A stretch of DNA of 64,000 nt from Chloranthus sessilifolius (GCA_021018995.1 CM037587.1:69087604-69151603); one strand, 5' to 3'; shown: positions 9,711 through 21,928, numbered from the stretch's first letter. A program made the numbers and translations. The notes: a model not told the origin generated them from the letters alone.

Positions 9711-12358
9711 TGTTGGTCGTATTTTAGATGCTTGCTGCTAACTTTATTTGAAAACAGTGATAAGAATGTGTTAGTAAAAATAAATCAAAAGTGGATTGAA
9801 AGAAAACACAAAGCAGCAAGTCTAAAAATACACACAGACCTGCAAGATACAGGGCCTGTTGTAGCAAGTTTTGATAAGTAAGAGTTTGTCCCACAGAGAG
9901 TATTGATATGAAACCTCGAGGGTCGTATAGTAGTCTCCAGATCATGCTACAGATCTGACAGCTCTAAAGAGAGGGGTGTTTAAGTGTCACTAAGCTATAT
10001 TAAAAACATAAATGCAGAAATAAAACTACAGCTAAAGAAAGGTATAAAGAAGGATGATGAGGTGTGTTAAAATAAAAGTAAAATGATGGTGAGAAGTAAG
10101 CAGGTTAAGCTAGAATTACAGTAGTGATGTAACTGAGATTTAGTCCATCTCTGCAGTGGTCCTTGCTGAGACGCTATCAAAAGCCTCAACAGGGTAGGAA
10201 TATCCAATTTAACCCATGCCATTTGGGGTGTTCTTAGGGTTATACCCTGTCCACTGTAATGGTCATAGGGTATTTGATAGAGTCTATCAAATCCCATAGG
10301 TTAAAGAATAAATTGCTAATCAGATCAAGAGGAGTGGACTGATCATTTTCCCAACCCCTGGACCATATCATGTCATGAATACTATTGCAGCACTACGTAA
10401 TGCCAGGTTACAAGCTCCTTAGATCTACGCAATGATCTGGCTGACATCCATAGGTATTCCAACCCGTAGATCCTAAGTGCTTTGTCAAGGCCAACGGCTC
10501 ACTGTGCCCACAAAAAGGACGATGTAACAGGTTGAATAAGGCTCTAGATTCAGTTGGTCATTGCTACAAAGGCCTGCAATGACCCAGCCTCAAGCTGCAA
10601 TTACTACAGAGAAATCAGATCTAACCTCTGATGGCAGCTAAGTAAATCAAAGGGTAGCCAGTTCCTATACAAACCTCCTCATAAGGCTCTAAAAGGTCAT
10701 GTGCAGGGGAAAAGAATCCTTCTCAAACATGTGGCTGGACACAACCTTAGGGCTATACTCTGTCCACTGCAATGGTCACAGGGTATCCCATTAGTCAATC
10801 CATACCACAAGGGTCTGAGAAAGAACATGTAAATAGCTACAGTCACCATGGTCCACAGGCCTCCAAGCTCCTCAGATCTCACTAAAGATCCAACATTGCT
10901 TTCTATGGGTCTTTCAATAAGCTCAAATCCTAAATGTATGCTATAGCTCGAACATAACTACGAACAGATAGGAGAATAACAGATTGAGTAAGCATTAAAA
11001 TAGCAATCCATTAATAAAAGCAAAACTTACAATGAACTGCCTCCAGGCTGTAGCCTGTACACAACTGCTCATCTAAAATCCCAATGTATACTAAGCCTAT
11101 TACCAAACTATAATACAAACTAAACCTAGCTGCTTATAAGAGGATTAACCAACAAATACTGGGCTAAGAGAGAAGAAAAATAAGAAAAAGAGATGATTAA
11201 CCCCTAACCCTAGCCTATTGGAGCTCGCTACCGATAGAGGATGAAGGAAAGATGAAAATAATAAACTCTAAGTATAGCTTATATACTCTGTCCATAAGGC
11301 TTTGGCTTTGAAGAGATTAACCCTAATTTTTCTAGCAAACATTGCATTGTTCAACCCTTGGATGCTTGGAGATATCCACCTCAAAATCAATGCCTTGGGA
11401 AGTGTGCCCTAGCCTTGGGAAATCCCTAAAAAGACCTTCAGTTAAACCTGAGAAGAAGAGAACTCGAGCTTCGCAGGGCTGGCATCTGCATTAGTTCATT
11501 CGTGCAGTTATAGAGCCATCACAGAGTATCCTTTAGTTGGTGAGTAGTGCTTACTGGCGCAGTCAATCTTCAATTCATCGCACAGTTCCTTTGCACTATA
11601 TTACTTTCGCGGAGATGATCTGGAGCACCAGGACTCTTCGTGCAGATAGAGCTTCAGAAGCTCTCTCTCTCGCTGAGTGCTCGCGTAGTAAGGCACTTGC
11701 GCTTGCATAGTAATTGATTAGGCTTCAGGGTGCGCGAGAATTGTGCGAGAGAAATTCTGGGCATCTCTCTCTTCTTCCGCTACGTAAGAACTCTGCAAGG
11801 TGACATATTATTCTTTGTACATATGAACTCGCTATGTTCTGCAGGCAGCTGCTTTGGGGCTCGATCTTTGCGAGAGCTTCGCAAGGATAAATTCTGAAGT
11901 TTAAAACTACGAGATCTTTACAATGTCTTTTCTGTTCTCCTCTTGACTGCACGGCCGATCTGTGTGAGGGCAACTTTCACTGCAGCTTTAGCTTCGCAAG
12001 GGGGATCCTCAACTCTAAGAGATGATTCTTTTGATACTCTGATGCATTGCATTTGCTACTGTTGTAGCTTCCTCCATTCTCAGCTAACTTCTTCCTTCTG
12101 CTAGGCTTTTGGTCAATGATGACCAACAATTGAATCACCATGGTGAGCAATACCAAGGTGTTCCATTAAACTTTAGCTTGACTGTGATCTTTAAATGTAT
12201 TATCTCTCTTCTTTAGGCCAACAAGCATGGATTTTGTATTAAATTGCACAGATTATTTCTAACTATAAAACAAACTTAAAACATGATTATTAGTGAGCTT
12301 TAAGGTCCAGCAAAGGGTAGGTTAAGGGGTGAAAAGTGGTACTTTTCAGTGAATAACA
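9711..12358 (-). repeat. LARD-like element 5' LTR (2.65 kb)
   Basis: Runs TGTTGGTCGT to GAATAACA on the + strand and abuts the primer site on its left, so it is the 5' LTR on the - strand. A TATA-like CTTATAAG lies near 11131-11139, with the CGCG-type array (11460-12040) upstream of it. By eye it is roughly 90-93 percent identical to the uninterrupted parts of 2587-7040, with many transitions, so this is not a recent insertion. Confidence 0.88.
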
Positions 12359-12363
12359 ATGCG

Positions 12364-13190
12364 TCATTAGGGCAGCATGAAGAGATGGGAAGAAGAGAGC
12401 AGGCCATCTACTGTCTGAACAAGAAGTTTACTGATTATGAAACCGCTATTCTCATGTGGAAAAAGCATGACTGACTCTTGTATGGGATACTCAGAGGCTC
12501 TGCCATTACTTGCTATCTCAAGCTATTCTACTTTTACCCTGAATGGACCCGTTGAAATACTTATTTGAAAATCCGACTCTCACTGGGAGGACTGCACGAT
12601 GGCTACTCTTGTTATCTGAGTTTGACATCACCTACGTCACTCAGAAGTCGATCAAGGGACAAGAACTCACCGATCATCTTGCTGACAATCTTTTGCTAGA
12701 TTATGAACCTTTGAGAACCTAGTTCCCTGATGAGGACATCCTGTTCATGACGAAAGACAATATCGAGGAAGCAAAAGAATCATGGGTAATTCACTTTGAC
12801 GAGGCAACCAATGTTGAGGGACAGGGAGTTGGTGCCATCCTAATTTTGTTGAAAGGAGCCATGTACTAGTCTCTATCAAGCTCAACTTCCCTTGCACTAA
12901 CAATATGGCCGAGTACGAAGCTTGTGCCACCAGTTTGCAGGCGGCTCTCGCTCTGAATATAACTCACCTCCGAGTATTCGACGATTCGCAATTGATCATA
13001 TGTCCGATGAATGGTGACTGGAAGACATAAGACAAGAAACTAATCCCTTACCACGAGTACCTTGAGGATCTGATAGCTTGCTTCAAAGACGTGACATTCT
13101 CATATGTCCCCCGGATAAGGAATCGCTTCGTCGATGCACTAGCGACGTTGGCATCAATGATAGAGATCCTGTTTGGTACTAAGATGAAGC
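12364..13190 (+). pseudogene. Tat-1 first RNase H end and second (archaeal-type) RNase H
   Basis: After the LARD target duplication the first RNase H resumes (GRREQAIYCLNKKFTDYE, then SLGGLHD-like text), with a one-base frame change at the junction. In this lineage the first RNase H acts as a connection domain and has usually lost its active site. From about 12780 the second RNase H follows: IHFDEAT (first Asp), NMAEYEAC (Glu), VFDDSQLI (Asp) and RFVDALATLAS (last Asp). All four catalytic positions remain, although a frameshift near 12850 and stops (near 12720, 12865, 13030) break the frame. Confidence 0.8.
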
Positions 13191-14518
13191 CAATCATGAT
13201 CGAGCAAAGAAATGAGTTAGCTTTCTGCCTCTAGATTGAGGAACCTACAAAGCTTGATGATGAGCCACCTTGGTTCTCAAATATCAGGAATTTCCTCGAG
13301 ACACTAACTTTCCCTGAGGGTATGTCTAAGACGGACCGACGAACCATTCAATATCTAGCAGCAGGCTAAGTCATTTGCGGGGAGTGCCTTTACAAGTGAT
13401 CCTATAATAACATCTTACTCAGGTGCCTTACTGAAAGTGAAGCGACCAATATTATGAAGGAGATCCACAAGGGAGTATGCTGAGCCCACGTCAGCGGTCA
13501 CATGCTCGCAAAGAAAATTCTGCAGTAGGGATACTTTTGGACCACTATGGAATCAGATTACTACAAACATGTTCAGAGATGCTACAAGTGTTAGGAACAC
13601 TCCAGTCTGATACACGCTCCTGCCATTGATCTTCACTGTATGACCACTCCTTGGCCATTTGCTACCTGGGGCCTTGATGTCGTCGAAATGATTAATCCAA
13701 AAGCAATAAACAAGCATTAGTTCGTCCTTGTCGCCATTGAATACTTTACCAAGTGGGTAGAAGCGGTATCATATGCTAACATCACGGCCAATCACGTCGA
13801 GAAGTTTCTCAAGAGTAATATTGAGTGCCGATTTGGAGTACCCTAGGATATCATCACGGACAATGACACAAACTTTGTAAATAAATGCATTCGAGCTTTC
13901 TGCAAGCAATACAAGATCAAGCACCCCTCATCACCTTATCGTCCTCAAACTAATGGAGCCGTGGAAGTTGCGAACAAGACAATCGTGCGCATCCTTGAGA
14001 AGATGGTCGTCACTTATCGAGATTGGAGCGATATGTTGCCATTTACTTTTTGGGCATACAGAACATCAATCCGTACCACTACAAGGGCAACACCATTCTC
14101 CCTGGTATATGGAATCGAGGTCGTCCTACCGGTAGAGGTTGAAGTACTTTCACTCCAAATCCTCATGGAATTAGGCTTACCCGAAGCAGAGAGAGAGAGA
14201 TCCTGCTTTGAGCAATTAAGCTTATTAGACGAGAAAAGACTCCTAGCCTTGTGTCATACTCAAGTTTACCAGGGGAAAATTGCACGCGATTATAATAAAC
14301 GTGTCCGCGGTCGAGATTTGAAGATAGGAGACACCGTGTTGAAAAAGATCTTCCCATCCCTCCACACCGACCCAAGAGGGAAGTTCAAGCCAAATTGGGA
14401 AGGGCCTTACATCATCCAAGAAGTGCTATCAGGAGACGCCATCCACCTCACGACCATGGACGGAGATCATTTTCCTGAGCCCATCAATGTTGGATACGTC
14501 CGACGGTTCTACTCTTAG
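13191..14518 (+). pseudogene. Tat-1 integrase with intact DDE residues
   Basis: The zinc-binding region shows HVSGH (about 13485-13505) and RCYKC (about 13575). The catalytic core has WGLDVV (Asp 13676-13678), ITDND (Asp 13859-13861) and NGAVEVANKT (Glu 13964-13966), so the DDE triad is intact. The C-terminal part has TPFSLVYG, VLPVEVEV, YNKRVRGRDLKIGD, GKFKPNWEGPY and ends GYVRRFYS with a TAG at 14516-14518. From 13961 the frame is open for 185 codons. Stops near 13243, 13369, 13399, 13528, 13592 and 13844 interrupt the upstream part. Confidence 0.87.
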
Positions 14519-15134
14519 TCTATCGCAACAAGGTAAGTATTAGTGAAATAGATACGTGACTGCTTAAGAATCACCCAAAAGAGGCCATCATTTCAAGCAC
14601 AGTAGCCAAAAAGCATCCCTAAACTAATGATATCCTTTGCTACCCCATTTGAGCCTAGGCCTTTCTTTCAATAAACCCCTTCATTGAAAAAGAAAAAGTG
14701 AGTACATATACAATAAAGGGAGGAAGTAGAATTACTATCAGAAAATTAAAAAAAATCAGAAAAGCAAAACCTCAAAAAGAGATTACCTAAAAGAAAGATA
14801 AAGGAAAAAAAGAAAAAATAGAAGAATCATGGGGTGTGTATAGTAAAATCTCCCAAGGAAGAAAGTATGTTGTGAAAAACTAAAGTCGTATCAAGAAAAC
14901 CATTTTAGCCTAGCGTACCTTCAAATCCTAACTTAACCCATGGCCAAGCTACGCCCTGAAGAAAGCCCATTTTTTAGGTTCACAAGCAGTCATAATATTT
15001 GTTAAGTCAACACGAGCCGAGTTGTGAGACGACACCAGAACCCCAACTAACTGGCTATGACGGAATCGATGTCTATGTCGAAAGAATGAAAGAAAAATAA
15101 AAAGAAAAATAAAACAAAAATACAAGCTCAAAGT
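14519..15134 (+). other. Tat-1 post-pol spacer, non-coding
   Basis: A-rich sequence after the pol stop. I see no gene, hairpin array or recognised signal in it. Confidence 0.5.
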
Positions 15135-15340
15135 AAGATGGACGTGGTGAAAACCTGAAAGGGCACTATGGGTAAAAATAGTAAGTTTGTGTGGACTAGG
15201 TGAAAACTTGAAAGGGCGCTTGGGGTAAGAGAGCTAAACCCATGGACGTGGTGAAAACCCGAAAGGGCGCCATGGGTGAAAATAGGGCAAAAACGGGTAG
15301 GAAGAACCCACCTTGGGCATTGTGAGTAAAAAGTGATTAA
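15135..15340 (+). repeat. Imperfect tandem repeat after Tat-1 pol
   Basis: Three to four imperfect units of about 50 bp share gacgtggtgaaaacc-gaaagggcgc-atgggtaaaaatag (starts near 15139, 15190, 15243). Later units drift. Tandem repeats in the region between pol and the 3' LTR are a known trait of Tat-lineage elements. Confidence 0.65.
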
Positions 15341-15929
15341 AAAGAAAAATTATTTGAGGAAAGGAATGAAGAAATATTTGAAACCTTGGTTCTCTCTCGC
15401 CTGTTATTCCCTTTGTCCGACTGGGCCGCTCATGTTAGTTCAAATCGGGCCTTGACCAGAATTGCCTTTGTGGAACTACTTCGGTAAACGTATGACTCAA
15501 GGTAAGGAGAAAGGTTTGACTCAGTCCAAGGGGATTGACGTTCTAGTGTTGGTAAAGCTGTTGAAACTCTCTCATACCCAACCATTAAAAGAAAGGGGGG
15601 TTCGACCATGCTCAAAAGAGGACCCGAGATCTCACCCAGTGATTAAGGCACCACACCAAAAAAAAAACCCACAAAACAAAAAGAAAAGAAAAGTTTGTGA
15701 AAATATAATAGATTTTGCTTTTTTTACAAATGCACCGCTTATACCACATCCCAAAAATATCCGGTGTGATGTCTAGCATTCTTTCTTTCCTTTTATAAAA
15801 ACAAGAAAAAAATAAAAACATAAAGGAAATATATCTATAAAAAAGATGTGTGTTTCTGTAAAGGGGTTTCTTAAGCCCTTTTTTCTGTGTAGCTGATCTG
15901 TGCAAAAATTTATGTGCAGGAAGGGATCA

Positions 15930-17417
15930 ACGGCCCAGCCCGCGATTCAATCACTAATCTTAGAGCGAAAAGCATCCTCCCGAACATTCCACTCGGTCAA
16001 CCAATGACCATGCAAGCTCTTATACCTCTTCCGAGACACATCAGCAGCACCAAGGGTAACACTGAAAGATCCTTTTAGACGAAGGACCTCACTCTCCGCT
16101 ATCCCTGTTTTAACTTTCTCTTATGCTGAAAGCTCGTGTAGGACCCTCTTCTCCTCAGTCAACAACTCAATACGGTCCTAGAGTGCCGTCTCCTTCTTCT
16201 GCCAGGGGCCTCCCACACCAATACTCTTCAGTCGATCCAAATGATCAACAACAGGTTTCTCAGCCAATAGCCAACCCTCATACTCAAGGGAAGACTGAAC
16301 TTAATATCCCTGCTCCATATCACACATCAGCATTGACTGACACGTCTCCCAAAGGGTAGCAATCTTATCCACATACTCGGAGGACCCCCTAGAAAAGATC
16401 AAGTCACATAGAGGGGGTTTTATCTCGTAAGGCACTTACTTAGAGCAGAAGAACTGACGCAACACTCGAAATGGGAAATAGAAGGTGCTGCCAACCAATC
16501 CTAGAAGGGTGATGCCCTCATGGTCTCTAGAATGAACTATTGGGAAGGTCTAGTCCAACAAAGGAAGCCTCTATATCAGCTCAACGTCGGTCAACCAAAG
16601 CTTTAAAGCTGATAAATCGCCCTGCCAAAGCAAGTGACACCTACCCGAAAAGCATCGAGCCACCTCACCTCAAGCAATATAAAAGAGTGGCATGGGTCCC
16701 AAGATAGCGAGATGCTCACCTAACCAGACTTGAAGCAGCAAAGGACATCCCCTGAGGTTCTCCATCTTACCCAGAGCAAACGCATCAAGATATCGATACA
16801 GTTTAGTAAGGACCAAATGCATCATTGATCGGCCCTCTGCCAATTCGATCAAAACATTCAAAGAGCCAGAGAGAAGGTCTCTCCCCAGTCAAGAAAAGGA
16901 CTTCCGAGAAGAGACCAAGAGCAAAGGCTTTCACATTGAAGATGTTCCTAATTGGCAATTTTTGAAGACTTTCGTCACAGAAAAGTTTGAGGAATTTGAT
17001 CAAACACCTTATGGGCCCCCCAACGAGACTTTTCTCGTACTCAAATTTCTTCAAACCGAGGGTAAGGTAAACAGATTTGGAGTAGCCCGACTTTGGTGCG
17101 ACTCTTGCGAGGCCTCTGTGAAGCTTCAAGCCAGATAAATTGGATAGCTCCTCAAGGGTTGGAGTTAGCTCTCGCTTCCCAAAATGAAACACATGCACAT
17201 TTGTATCCCAAAATGAGGCCCCATGAAGTAGGTCCCACCATAGAGTAACATCAAGAAACAAGGGAAGACGTGATAGCCCAAGCCACTCGAATTCAACAAG
17301 CTCACTCTCGTTCAATCTCCCAAGCCAACTTTTAATAAAATTGGGCCCCAAGCCCAACAAAATGAGTAAATTAGTTCTAGGCCCTCCATGTAAGGGAGGG
17401 TGGGAAAGCGGGTCCAT
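15930..17417 (-). pseudogene. Antisense accessory ORF of Tat-1, PMD/DUF7745-like
   Basis: Read antisense to the element, the ORF starts at the ATG at 17417 (MDPLS...HGGPRT). It continues to about 16803, then shifts frame and remains recognisable to about 15930. The N-terminal domain has W-L-RLNESELVEFEW, VHVFHFGKRELTPTLEEL and LSGLKLHRGLARV, a pattern seen in plant mobile domain and DUF7745 proteins. Later text (DHEGITLLGL, YFPFRVLRQF, EGWLL) and a C-terminal coiled coil (RIELLTEEK...SEVLRLK) match the Tat-3 copy at 62451. Antisense accessory ORFs between pol and the 3' LTR are known in Tat elements; their function is not. Upstream in-frame codons to 17486 are probably leader. Confidence 0.65.
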
Positions 17418-17559
17418 AGACGTACAAAGGTATCTCAAGAATATAAAATTCAATTCATGTTGATGGACCCGCCCTTGGGGAAGCAAGGAGAAAAAGAATC
17501 ACTCAAGAAGGCCAAGTATAAAAGAAAAGAGAGGGAATCTGGATTGTCTCGGGCATATA

Positions 17560-17940
17560 AGGCTTTGAAAAATGACAAAAAAATCACACTAAATAATAGC
17601 TTTGAAAAACCCAAAAAAAATCACATAAAATGATAGCTTTGAAAAATCCAAAAAAAAAACAAAAAATAAAAAATCACATAAAATGATAGCTTTGAAATAC
17701 CAAAAATCCCATAAAATGATAGTTTTGAAAAACCAAAATAATAACTTTGAAAAACAAAAAAAATACATAAAATAATAAAGAAAATTCCAAAAATAATAAA
17801 GTGATAAAATCACATGGAATGATAACTTAAAATCCAAAAAAATCACATAAAATAATAACTCAAAATCTAAAAAAATCACATAGAATGATAAACACTAAAA
17901 AGGATAAATATTTCACATAAAATAATAAAAAAATATGCTT
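17560..17940. repeat. A-rich minisatellite upstream of the Tat-1 antisense ORF
   Basis: Repeated words aaatcacataaaatgatagctttgaaaaac occur about ten times with units of roughly 30-50 bp and decay toward 17935. The array sits directly 5' of the antisense ORF, as the tandem array at 62040-62400 does in Tat-3. The sequences themselves are unrelated. Confidence 0.75.
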
Positions 17941-17946
17941 TAAAAA

Positions 17947-19030
17947 GACAGCACGTACTCCCAAAAAGCGTTGTGACATCTATTCGCTCCGCTCGGGTAG
18001 TCATGCTAAATAAACTTCGGGATCAATGGGGTTCAGCCAAAGACCTTGAATCCTACTTCAAGCAGGGAAACTTGTGACTAGTTAAATGATGCGGTCTATG
18101 CCTCAAATGACTAGATGCGCATGCATGTTTCGATGCGGTAAAATGTCAATATTTTATCAGCAACACCACTGTGCGATAGTAACTCCCTAAGTTTAAGGTA
18201 CGCCTTGGATTCGGGATCCTACTTCAAAGTAGGAACAACGAAGTTAATCCCGATCAAACAGTCAATGTTTCGATCGAGTCGACTCCACTGCTAAATCTTT
18301 GTGATGAGTGCTCTGTCTTCGAGTTCATATGAACGTGAGTGTCTAACTTGAGATTCCTCACGAGCTATTTCGGAGGTGTGGACTCTTGGTCTGCACAGTC
18401 TGGTGTGCGCCCTAAGGGGTTTAAGGTTCGGATAACTCCATTATGAAAAAGATCAATCATTGGTTAAAACAAACCTATTAAAAATAAAACTATACATCAA
18501 TAAAACTATGTGTAAACATGCATGTAGAAGGGTTTATTTCCCTTATTTTCACAGGCTTAAAACCTGTATTGGCACGGTATCCTGTAAAGTGTACGCTTTG
18601 CATTTGGGTATCCGTAGGATGGTCGTTTGTTCTCATAAATTATACTTGGATGGATTCTGGAGCGAGACTTTCATCGCCTTTATTGCTTATCGCCCCTAAT
18701 CGGTGCATGTTTATGCATAGTTGAATGATTCGTAAGATCATTATCGACAGAGACCTGGATTAGGTGTCCCCTTCGGGGGGCACCCAATTTTTCCCAGATC
18801 TGTTCAGTGTTATTTTGAAGTTTGATGCTCTAGGTCATGTTGATCTAAGGGCCCATTATCAAAAGTGGCACGTACTCCTAAAAAGTATTGCGACATCTAT
18901 TCGCTCCGCTCGGTAGTCATGCTAAATAAACTTTGGGATCAATGGGTTTCCCTAAAGACCTTGAACTCTGCTTCACGCAGGGGCACCCATGACCAGTCAG
19001 ATGAGGTAGTCAATGCCTCATATGATTGGA
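17947..19030 (+). repeat. Diverged direct duplication in the Tat-1 3' region
   Basis: About 170 bp at 17947-18115 recur at 18860-19030. Shared text includes cacgtactcc-aaaaag, gacatctattcgctccgctcgg, tagtcatgctaaataaact and gggatcaatggg. The intervening 740 bp contain no gene I can support. A related fragment occurs in Tat-3, inverted, near 60035-60090. Confidence 0.7.
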
Positions 19031-19416
19031 CACAAGCCGTCGACCTTCACGCATTTGTCTCGCGCCTATCCTTAAGTATGGGTCGATCACCCTCTCACTT
19101 ATGAAGCTGTTATATTCAGAATGAAACATGAACATCAAACATCTTTAATCAACTCGAGAAGTAGATATTTTTCCCAGTATATTAGGCTTTTGCAACTCGT
19201 TCCATCTCGATTATGCTCAGTAATGTCGCTAAGTGCTTGGGGACCGATTACCTTGAGAAACGACCATTTTTCCCAACATATAGGGCTTTTGTTTTGCTTA
19301 CCATATTACTCATCTGATGTTTGATGTTCATTATGAATGCAGTAAACCTGTAGTAATGCCTTGGGCCTCTTCAGATATCTCTTTTCTTTGGCATTCGATC
19401 ATTAGTGATCAGATAT

Positions 19417-19430
19417 AAAAGAGGGACATC
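19417..19430 (+). promoter_or_regulatory. Polypurine tract of Tat-1
   Basis: AAAAGAGGGACATC directly precedes the LTR start TGTAGACACC. Tat-3 has the matching aaagaggggcatc on the - strand at 59543-59556. Confidence 0.8.
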
Positions 19431-20946
19431 TGTAGACACCCAAATTTGGCCCAAGGCCCGATCGACACATATTCGAGAAAGGCATACCCTCGAGCTTCCG
19501 AAAGTATTTTCCAAACCCTTAGGAATCATTCTAAAACCCTTAATAGTCTTCCTAAACCCTTAGGAATCAACCATAGCCCTTCCAGACCTATTAAAACCCT
19601 TCCCGGGCACGATTCGACCCCCCTGAATAGCGGTTAGAAAGTGGAGTGCCAAAATTTCTATAGATATTTTTCCAACCTAAGGCATATGCCATTAGAAAGT
19701 AGAAGTTCTCATTTTTCCAACAAACTAAGAATTGCCTAATTTGGATTTGTAAATCAAAAGTTATGGTGAAATAAAGATCGTTGGTTTGTGTAGGAAATTA
19801 TAAAATTGGACCCATAGAGCTAGTTTCAAACCCTCCTGAGTAATGGTTAAAGAGAGCAATACTAAGATTTATACAAACCTTTTATAAAGTTGAGTTATAT
19901 ATCATTAGAAAGAGGACTTCCCCAGCTTTCCATCAAGCCAAAAATCACCTCAATCAGAGTTCTACGTCAAAAGTGTGGCGAAATAAAGATCGCAGATTTA
20001 TGTAGGAAATTGCAAAACCGGGCTAGGCCCCTGCGGGTCTTCAACTTCCAACAGTTTGGGCCTGGTTTTCCTTGAAAAATTGGCCACAATTTACATTAGA
20101 GGTTTAACTTGTGGACCATCTCAAAGTCTAGGGTGTGTTTCTTTAGGACTCTAGTGACCCTATTAGCTTAGGTTATCTCCCTTTTGCCATTTAAGTCCCA
20201 ACCCTATCATCTACAATTAAACCCAAATCCCTCTTCTAGAAGCTCTAGAAAATCCCAAAAACTTTAGATTGCTCATTACTTAATTGCTAACCCTAATTAG
20301 CTTTTAAGTACCCCCTAACCATCTCTTTTTCTATAAATAGAGAGGCACCCCCCCTTGCAAATGGCTTGAAAATTTTTTTAAGAGAGAGAAAAGGCTTTAG
20401 CTATTCCTCTCTTCCTCTTTTAGCATTTTTCCATTAAAATTTCAGCACCCTAGTTCATACTTTAGACCTCATTTTCCACCATCAATCCTTGAGATCTAGT
20501 AAGAACTAGCCCCTATCCTTCTTCTCTTACCTCTTAGCTACCAAGCCTTAAAGATTCAAACCCATCCTTCAACCCATTTGCTATCGGAAGCTCATCCAAG
20601 ACACATCAACGCGAATGTCCACATCAGTGCTACAAGGGCCCGAGAGCTCCGGATCTCTCCTCTATTCCTCTACCTTATTTGGTTTTCCTCTATCCTAGAA
20701 TTGTGTTGTTACGCTGCCCAAATTTCTGCAAGAGAGAAGGACTCAATAGGATCGGTGTGCCTTCGGGCAAGGGGAAGTGCCACTCATTTTACTTCTTTTT
20801 CTTATATATATAATTATATAAACCAGCCTCACATAGACCCGGCCATAGTAGAGACCGCTTACCTCGGTGTCGTCACCCGACTCTAAATATTTATTTAGCG
20901 AGTGCATCATCGCGATGGGATCGTCAAAAAATCCCATGGTTGCACA
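19431..20946 (+). repeat. Tat-1 3' LTR (1.5 kb)
   Basis: Starts TGTAGACACCCAAATTTGG and ends GGTTGCACA, the same termini as the Tat-2 and Tat-3 LTRs. A TATA box (tataaatag, 20332-20340) is followed by a CT-rich leader. Upstream of it U3 holds a roughly 200-bp diverged direct duplication (about 19640-19835 and 19845-20040; shared words include gaaataaagatcg and tgtaggaaatt). Unlike the Tat-2 and Tat-3 LTRs I find no CG-centred foldbacks in it. The end near 20750-20946 shares ccttcgggcaaggggaagtg-type text with the other Tat LTRs. Confidence 0.88.
20332..20340 (+). promoter_or_regulatory. TATA box of the Tat-1 LTR
   Basis: TATAAATAG followed by agaggcacc. The same block occurs on the - strand at 35751-35759 (Tat-2) and 58650-58658 (Tat-3), fixing the U3/R region of this LTR family. 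Confidence 0.7.
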
Positions 20947-21928
20947 GTCTGGCATTTGATTAATTGTGAGTCGCCAAACACCCTAAGGTGAGTTACGTTC
21001 AGATCCAGAGCTACTTGTAAGCCAGCTACACATGCCTTATATTGAACCATGTTGTTAGTGTAGGGGAAGTTGAGTTTGATGGAAACTGGTACGTGGGATC
21101 CCCTTGGCGAGATTAGGATGGCACCAACTCCTTGACCCTCGACAGTTGTCGCTCCGTTGAAGTGCATCACCCAAGACTCCTATGTCTCTACTGTATCATC
21201 CTCTGTCATGAAAAAGATGTCCTTGTCTGAGAATTCGACCCTTAGAGGTTCATAATCGGGTAAGGGATTATCGGCAAGATGATCAGCAAGCGCCTGCCCC
21301 TTGATTGACTTCTAAGTGACATATGTGATGTCAAATTCTGATAAGAGAATCTGTCAGTGCACAATACGCCTAGTGAGGGCCGGCTTAAAAAATAGGTACT
21401 TCAATGGATCCATTCATGCTAGGAGTAGAACAACTTGAGATAGCAAGTAGTGGTGGAGCTTCTTGTGGCCCACATGAGAGCCAAGCATACTTTCTCTAGA
21501 TGAGAATAGCGTGTCACCCTCTTACTCAAGAAATAGATGGCCTGCTCTCTTCTTCCTATCTTGTCATGTTGCCCTAGGACACATCCCGTCCAAACTTCCA
21601 TCGTGGAGAGATATAGTAAGAGTTGTCTCCCGGATTTGGGTAGTACTAATACTGGAGGGTTGAGAAGGTAGCCCTTGATTTTATCAAATGCCGCTTGACA
21701 GTCGTCGTTCCATTCAATAGGAGAATCTTTCCTTAGCAGCTTGAAGATCGGTGTGTAGATAGGAGTGAGATGTATAATGAACCGACTGATGTACTGTATC
21801 CTGTCCAAGAAACCTCTGACCTCTTTTTCAGTAAACAGTGGTGGCATTTCTGTGATGGCCTTTACCATGAATGGGTCAACCTCTATACCTCTCTTGTTGA
21901 TGATGAATCCTAACAACTTTCCTGACAT
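20947..21928 (-). pseudogene. Tat-2 first RNase H and truncated second RNase H
   Basis: The frame 21928-21419 covers the RT thumb/connection (GFIINKRGIEVDP, KEVRGFLDRIQYIS) and the first RNase H, where the usual active-site Asp is replaced (LLYLSTMEVWTGCVLG). The second RNase H (21170-20947) has HFNGAT where HFDGAT is expected (codon 21156-21158) and VQYKAC where AEYEAC is expected (codon 21036-21038). Two catalytic acids are thus D-to-N and E-to-K. It ends at VFGDSQLIKCQT, where the Tat-1 LTR begins, and the last 13 codons of the open frame belong to that LTR. Confidence 0.82.

Larger units (their letters stand above)
2587..12358 (-). mobile_element. LARD-like non-autonomous LTR retrotransposon with Athila-type ends
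   Basis: Both LTRs are bounded by TGTTGG...AATAACA on the + strand. A primer site abuts the LTR at 9711 and a polypurine tract abuts the LTR at 7040, both on the - strand. The target duplication is atgca (2582-2586) and atgcg (12359-12363), which differ by a CpG-type G-to-A change. The insertion splits the Tat-1 RNase H (MGC before; GQHEEMGRREQ after). LTRs are about 2.6 kb (one enlarged by a solo LTR) and the internal region is 2.7 kb with no coding capacity. It probably used proteins from an Athila-like partner: the primer site and 3' UTR blocks match Athila-A, D and E. Confidence 0.88.
1..20946 (+). mobile_element. Tat-1: degenerate Tat/Ogre-like Ty3/gypsy retrotransposon, 5' part outside window
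   Basis: The order is protease tail, G-patch, RT, connection RNase H, second RNase H, integrase, antisense ORF, tandem repeats, polypurine tract and 3' LTR. This order, and the two RNase H domains, are characteristic of the Tat/Ogre lineage. The 5' LTR and gag lie left of the window. The element is interrupted by the LARD-like element at 2587-12358. Its LTR ends in TGCACA exactly where the second RNase H of Tat-2 (opposite strand) is cut, so Tat-1 inserted into Tat-2. Many in-frame stops make it non-autonomous. The second target duplication copy is off-window; the right flank is gtctg (20947-20951). Confidence 0.85.

Noticed and set aside
17589..17879. 96-codon - strand open frame rich in Phe and Ile
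   Set aside because: Product of the A-rich minisatellite; no independent sign of coding.
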